This document shows, one piece after another, positions 60,651-64,000 of a DNA stretch of 64,000 nucleotides (position 1 is the stretch's first letter; every line of letters starts with the position of its first letter). Under the pieces are notes generated by a model that worked only from the letters and a program-made list of their open reading frames with translations, was not told the DNA's origin and made no database searches. The stretch covers positions 1-64,000 of the forward strand of contig JAHZKP010000019.1 of the NCBI GenBank assembly GCA_022600345.1. Direction: 5' to 3'. A program made the position numbers and the translations under genes. The stretch is from Alphaproteobacteria bacterium. Its GTDB lineage: Bacteria > Pseudomonadota > Alphaproteobacteria > Rhizobiales > Hyphomicrobiaceae.

Positions 60651-63600
60651 TCACGTCCAGCTCGCCTTCTTCTCCCACAACGGATCGAAGGCACCACCAT
60701 CGGCGATTCGATGATAGTCGCTCCAGCATTCCGACACCAGAACAGGCGGCACGTCGCTCAACTTGAGTGACCGATGGCTCTTGCCCCGGCGAAAAGACAA
60801 CGTTTTAAGCGCCGCAGCTTCATTTTCCGAACCCATCCCCGCCACTGCTCCGGTGAATTCGATGATCGCTACGAGCCCGGAGCTGGGAAAGGTCTTCTCC
60901 CAGGTGTGATAGAAGCCGCCATCCTCAGGCGATCCGGCGTCGTAGCCAAGCTTGGAAGCCCGCCCCCGCATGGAAAGGAATTCCATCAACCACCCCTTGC
61001 GATCGCCGATCTCTGTCGCATCGGCTTTGTCCTTGTCGATTTTCAATAACGGTCGATCAAGCTGACCGAACAGCGGTGTGATCTCGTAATCGGCAAGGTG
61101 GGCCTTCCAGGCCTCCTGCCCGGCTTCGCTGATTTTCGCCGAGTGGCATAGTTCGATGAAGTCGCAATCCTGCAACGAAACCTCGCCATCTTCATGGTCC
61201 GTCAGGCTGCCATCTTCCATCGGCCGGAACGACACCCAGTCCGCACCATCACCGTCGGCCTCATCGCAGCGTCCCGCCAACCAAATAAGCTGCTGGGCGA
61301 ACCGGCCGACCACAGGATGGCTGCGAATGTGTTGATCCCACTCGCTCAACTCCCACCGCCGACCAGCGCACATCGCTTCATAAAGACGGCGGCGCTGCAA
61401 GGTGGCAACCTGCTTCAACTCCTTGCGTGCAGCCGACAGTGCTGCCTTCGAAGCCTTGACCTCCGCCATCACCTCTTCGTTGTCTGACTTGACCGAGGGC
61501 AGTGACTTGACCGTCTTGCCGCTGGGGCCCGTTATCACCAGCTTGTCAACGCCATCGAAGCGAACGGTGTAAATCTTGTCGGGGCTGCCGTACTCCAGCT
61601 CCATCACACCGTGGTCATCAAGCCCGCATTTCGGCGTCGTGCGATCGGCAAGCTGATCTGGTGTCCAACCGCGGCGTTCGGCAATCTCGTTGATCAGCTC
61701 CTTGGCAAGCGTCATCACCGATTTCTGTTTGTGACGCTCGGACACGGATAAGATGACCTGGATGGCGGCCGGCGCAGGATTGGATGACAGCATCTGTAGC
61801 AGCGACTTGGACTGCGCCACTCTGGCGCCGTGGGCTTTAAGATAGCTTCGAACGCGCTGGGCGGCATCAGCCGGTGCCGCCTGCGTTGCCAGCCCCAGGA
61901 TACCCTGGTTTGCTGCGGCCGATCCCAGATACTCACCCGCCTTGCCCGCCTTCAAAATGGCAAAGGCCTTTTCGCGTGTCATCGATTCGTCCCAGCGCTT
62001 GTAGGCCTGATAATACTGATCGGCATTCGCTTCCGCGTAGGCGTTCGCTTCTGCTTCCGATCTCATCTGGGTGTCGTGACTGACGAAGGCATCGATTAGG
62101 AACAAGCCCAGCTTTTCGGCATCGCCTTCCGCGAGTTCCCCAAGGTAGAGATCGAACAACCCGTTGCCGCGCGGTTGCTTTAATTTGTTGGCCGAGACGA
62201 TCCACCATTTCACGACATCTGAAGGGACCGGCTTGTTCGATTTGAAGCGCAGCGATGGCATGGCGGAATAGGGAAACCAGTCGAGGTTCTTCGGCTTGAC
62301 CTTGGCCAGTCCGGCTTCTGCTTCGGCCTTCAGTTTCTTCTCGCTCAGATAGGCTGAAACGTCTTCGCCCAAGTCCCGCAGGGCGGTGATGGCAGCGGCG
62401 CGTGGGCGCTCGGCCTTCTCCTTTTTGAGCGCCTTGTGGATCGCCTTGATGGCCTGCTTCATGTCGCGCTGGGTCGCCCACTCGAACGCGCCCGCTCGAA
62501 CTTCCTGCTTCTTCGATTGGAACAGCTTGACGATATGCTCGTCGATGCCGCTGGCGGCTTGCAACAGATTACGAGCGCGTTGCCGGTATCTGACACCGCT
62601 GCTGGTTGCGAATTCAAGCAACTGCGGCAGGTAGCGCTGCGGTGTCTTGGGCAACAGTTCGAGGAGATCGAAGGCGCGGGCGGTCGAAGGCTGGTGATGA
62701 GTACGCTGGGCAACCCACGGTTTGAGCCCCAGCACCCGGTCGACGGCGTCGAGGTTTTCAGCGAAGTAGGGCCACAGCCCATCGGCGGGAAGCGACTCCA
62801 GCTCCGGCCGGTTCCAATTCTCGGCAACGAACTCATCGGCGGAAGTGGTGTATTTGCTGCCACCTGCATTGGCCACCAGATGCGCGATGATGCGAAAATC
62901 ACCGCCCTGCAACATCCAGTCGTTCAAACAGGGCGACACATTCGCACCCCAGTAATTGGTGTTGAGCGTAATGTTGAGCGGCGTCAACGTGTAATGGGCG
63001 GTCTCAGTACTGGCCAGTAACTGGCATTGGCGCGCAATCCCTAAATCACGCAGGATCTTGGCAACAACGCTGCCGGCTTCCGCCCGATTGACACTGGCCA
63101 CATGAGATAGCGTCTGCATGCCGTTCGAGGGCCTTGAGCCAGGGTTCCTCAACAACTTCAAGATTGCCTTTACTCCGTTACTGGAGTGTTCAGGAATTTT
63201 GTAGTTGTGCGGCTTGCCCTTCAGCTTTTCGTTGTGCGCCCGGGCGCTCTTGTCATGAAACCGAACCGCCTCTTCGACGCGCGATTCCAGGTCATCGGGC
63301 AACGGTTCAGGCTCGGGCAACTCTGCCATAGCAGGGATAGCGACATGCGTCCCATCCAGCGCCAGATAGCCCGCGCTATCGCCTGATTCGTCCGCCTGAT
63401 CGTCCGACTGCAACGCCACCGCAGAAGCAAGACACGCATCGATGGCCTCGATGACCTTGGAACTTTTCTCGGTTTTCTTATGGGCCTTCAGAATCTTCAT
63501 CGCATCTTCGGGGGCCGCCTTGTTGAGAAACGCTGCCGCTTCTGCGCGCTCTGAAGCATTGCCCTGCCCAAGCCTTTCCTCGCAGATGGCAACAAGCCGT

Positions 63601-64000
63601 TCGCGGGCTATGTTCAGCAATTGTGATTGAGCGCGTTGGCGAACCGTCTTCGCGCCACCAAAGGCTTGCTCAACCGCGAAGGCTTCATAGGCTGCCTGTT
63701 CCAATAGACCACGCTTGGCGATAACTTCGATAACCTCGGCCCTGCTTTGAGCGGGAAACGCACGGAGGGCCTTCACGACATCGGTTGAGGCCTCCGTCAT
63801 GAACGCAATAAAATCGTCGGCCCTGCAGAGTTTCTCCGTCAATTGGTTGGTATAGTATGAGACGGACGCCCCAAATACCGATTGCGCAACGTTGCCATCA
63901 TCTCCACCGCCTGCCTTCGCCAAGGCCCGTATCATGCCGATACTCAGCGGCCGACCACCCTTGATGACTTTGTCGACACCGGGCAAGTGGGTTTGCGTTG
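60651..64000 (-). CDS. DUF4132 domain protein, first copy, 5' end outside the window
   Basis: At least 1,111 residues; the frame stays open past TTG 63986 to the edge and no start is convincing, so it is treated as partial. HEAT-like repeats occur in the middle (GIDEHIVKLFQSKKQEVRAG, then AERPRAAAITALRDLGEDVS). DUF4132 blocks: GWTPDQLADRTTPKCGLDDH, RRRLYEAMCAGRRWELSEWD, SHPVVGRFAQQLIWLAG. These align with the last gene of the operon. It leads the AAA+/DUF5682/VWA/SWIM genes, as yehI (molR) leads the E. coli set. Confidence 0.85.
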   Translation of the reverse strand, partial: TQTHLPGVDKVIKGGRPLSIGMIRALAKAGGGDDGNVAQSVFGASVSYYTNQLTEKLCRADDFIAFMTEASTDVVKALRAFPAQSRAEVIEVIAKRGLLEQAAYEAFAVEQAFGGAKTVRQRAQSQLLNIARERLVAICEERLGQGNASERAEAAAFLNKAAPEDAMKILKAHKKTEKSSKVIEAIDACLASAVALQSDDQADESGDSAGYLALDGTHVAIPAMAELPEPEPLPDDLESRVEEAVRFHDKSARAHNEKLKGKPHNYKIPEHSSNGVKAILKLLRNPGSRPSNGMQTLSHVASVNRAEAGSVVAKILRDLGIARQCQLLASTETAHYTLTPLNITLNTNYWGANVSPCLNDWMLQGGDFRIIAHLVANAGGSKYTTSADEFVAENWNRPELESLPADGLWPYFAENLDAVDRVLGLKPWVAQRTHHQPSTARAFDLLELLPKTPQRYLPQLLEFATSSGVRYRQRARNLLQAASGIDEHIVKLFQSKKQEVRAGAFEWATQRDMKQAIKAIHKALKKEKAERPRAAAITALRDLGEDVSAYLSEKKLKAEAEAGLAKVKPKNLDWFPYSAMPSLRFKSNKPVPSDVVKWWIVSANKLKQPRGNGLFDLYLGELAEGDAEKLGLFLIDAFVSHDTQMRSEAEANAYAEANADQYYQAYKRWDESMTREKAFAILKAGKAGEYLGSAAANQGILGLATQAAPADAAQRVRSYLKAHGARVAQSKSLLQMLSSNPAPAAIQVILSVSERHKQKSVMTLAKELINEIAERRGWTPDQLADRTTPKCGLDDHGVMELEYGSPDKIYTVRFDGVDKLVITGPSGKTVKSLPSVKSDNEEVMAEVKASKAALSAARKELKQVATLQRRRLYEAMCAGRRWELSEWDQHIRSHPVVGRFAQQLIWLAGRCDEADGDGADWVSFRPMEDGSLTDHEDGEVSLQDCDFIELCHSAKISEAGQEAWKAHLADYEITPLFGQLDRPLLKIDKDKADATEIGDRKGWLMEFLSMRGRASKLGYDAGSPEDGGFYHTWEKTFPSSGLVAIIEFTGAVAGMGSENEAAALKTLSFRRGKSHRSLKLSDVPPVLVSECWSDYHRIADGGAFDPLWEKKASWT

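Overview
The window looks like chromosomal DNA of a GC-rich alphaproteobacterium, most likely Hyphomicrobiales (Rhizobiales) or a close relative. The pointers are the trmL / petABC / mtnP block, an IalB-family secreted protein, a TadG-like Flp pilus protein and hybrid histidine kinases. This is inferred from gene content; no rRNA or other marker is present, and I saw no tRNA, CRISPR array, prophage or origin.

Layout. (1) 1-6.0 kb: the N-terminal end of an IS481-type transposase cut by the window edge, a TadG-like pilus protein, and two divergent signalling genes: a REC-ATPase protein without a recognisable phospho-acceptor His, and a full hybrid kinase (HAMP-HisKA-HATPase-REC-HPt). (2) 6.0-10.6 kb: housekeeping block of trmL, the cytochrome bc1 operon petABC with a clear terminator, and mtnP. 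(3) 10.6-24.2 kb: a surface-glycan island with four family-2-like glycosyltransferases, GDP-mannose 4,6-dehydratase and GDP-L-fucose synthase, four sulfotransferases (one frameshifted), two SGNH/SASA-type esterases, a small unknown protein and a TylF-type methyltransferase carrying a 90-residue tandem repeat. Together they predict a fucose-containing, sulfated and further decorated polysaccharide. (4) 24.2-25.0 kb: a gap without a convincing gene. (5) 25.0-49.8 kb: a two-partner secretion locus: a TpsB outer-membrane transporter, one exoprotein of about 7,460 residues (22.4 kb, about a third of the window), and an IalB-family periplasmic protein. The C-terminal third of the exoprotein is built from 83-residue and 202/208-residue modules in the order L'-S-L-L'-S-L-S-S-S-S-S. 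(6) 49.9-64.0 kb: a six-gene minus-strand operon resembling E. coli yehI-L-M-P-Q: DUF4132 / MoxR AAA+ / DUF5682 / VWA / SWIM, with a second DUF4132 paralogue at its 3' end. A terminator separates it from the convergent adhesin locus.

How the parts fit. Regions 3 and 5 both shape the cell surface: region 3 makes a sulfated fucose-bearing glycan and region 5 exports a giant filamentous adhesin whose last residues carry a Cys pair that could anchor it. Region 6 is probably an intracellular AAA+/VWA machine with large HEAT-like DUF4132 partners; its job is unknown. The strongest candidates for something undescribed are the TpsB-giant TpsA-IalB trio with its modular repeat architecture, the twin-DUF4132 operon, and the repeat-methyltransferase fusion inside the sulfated glycan cluster.
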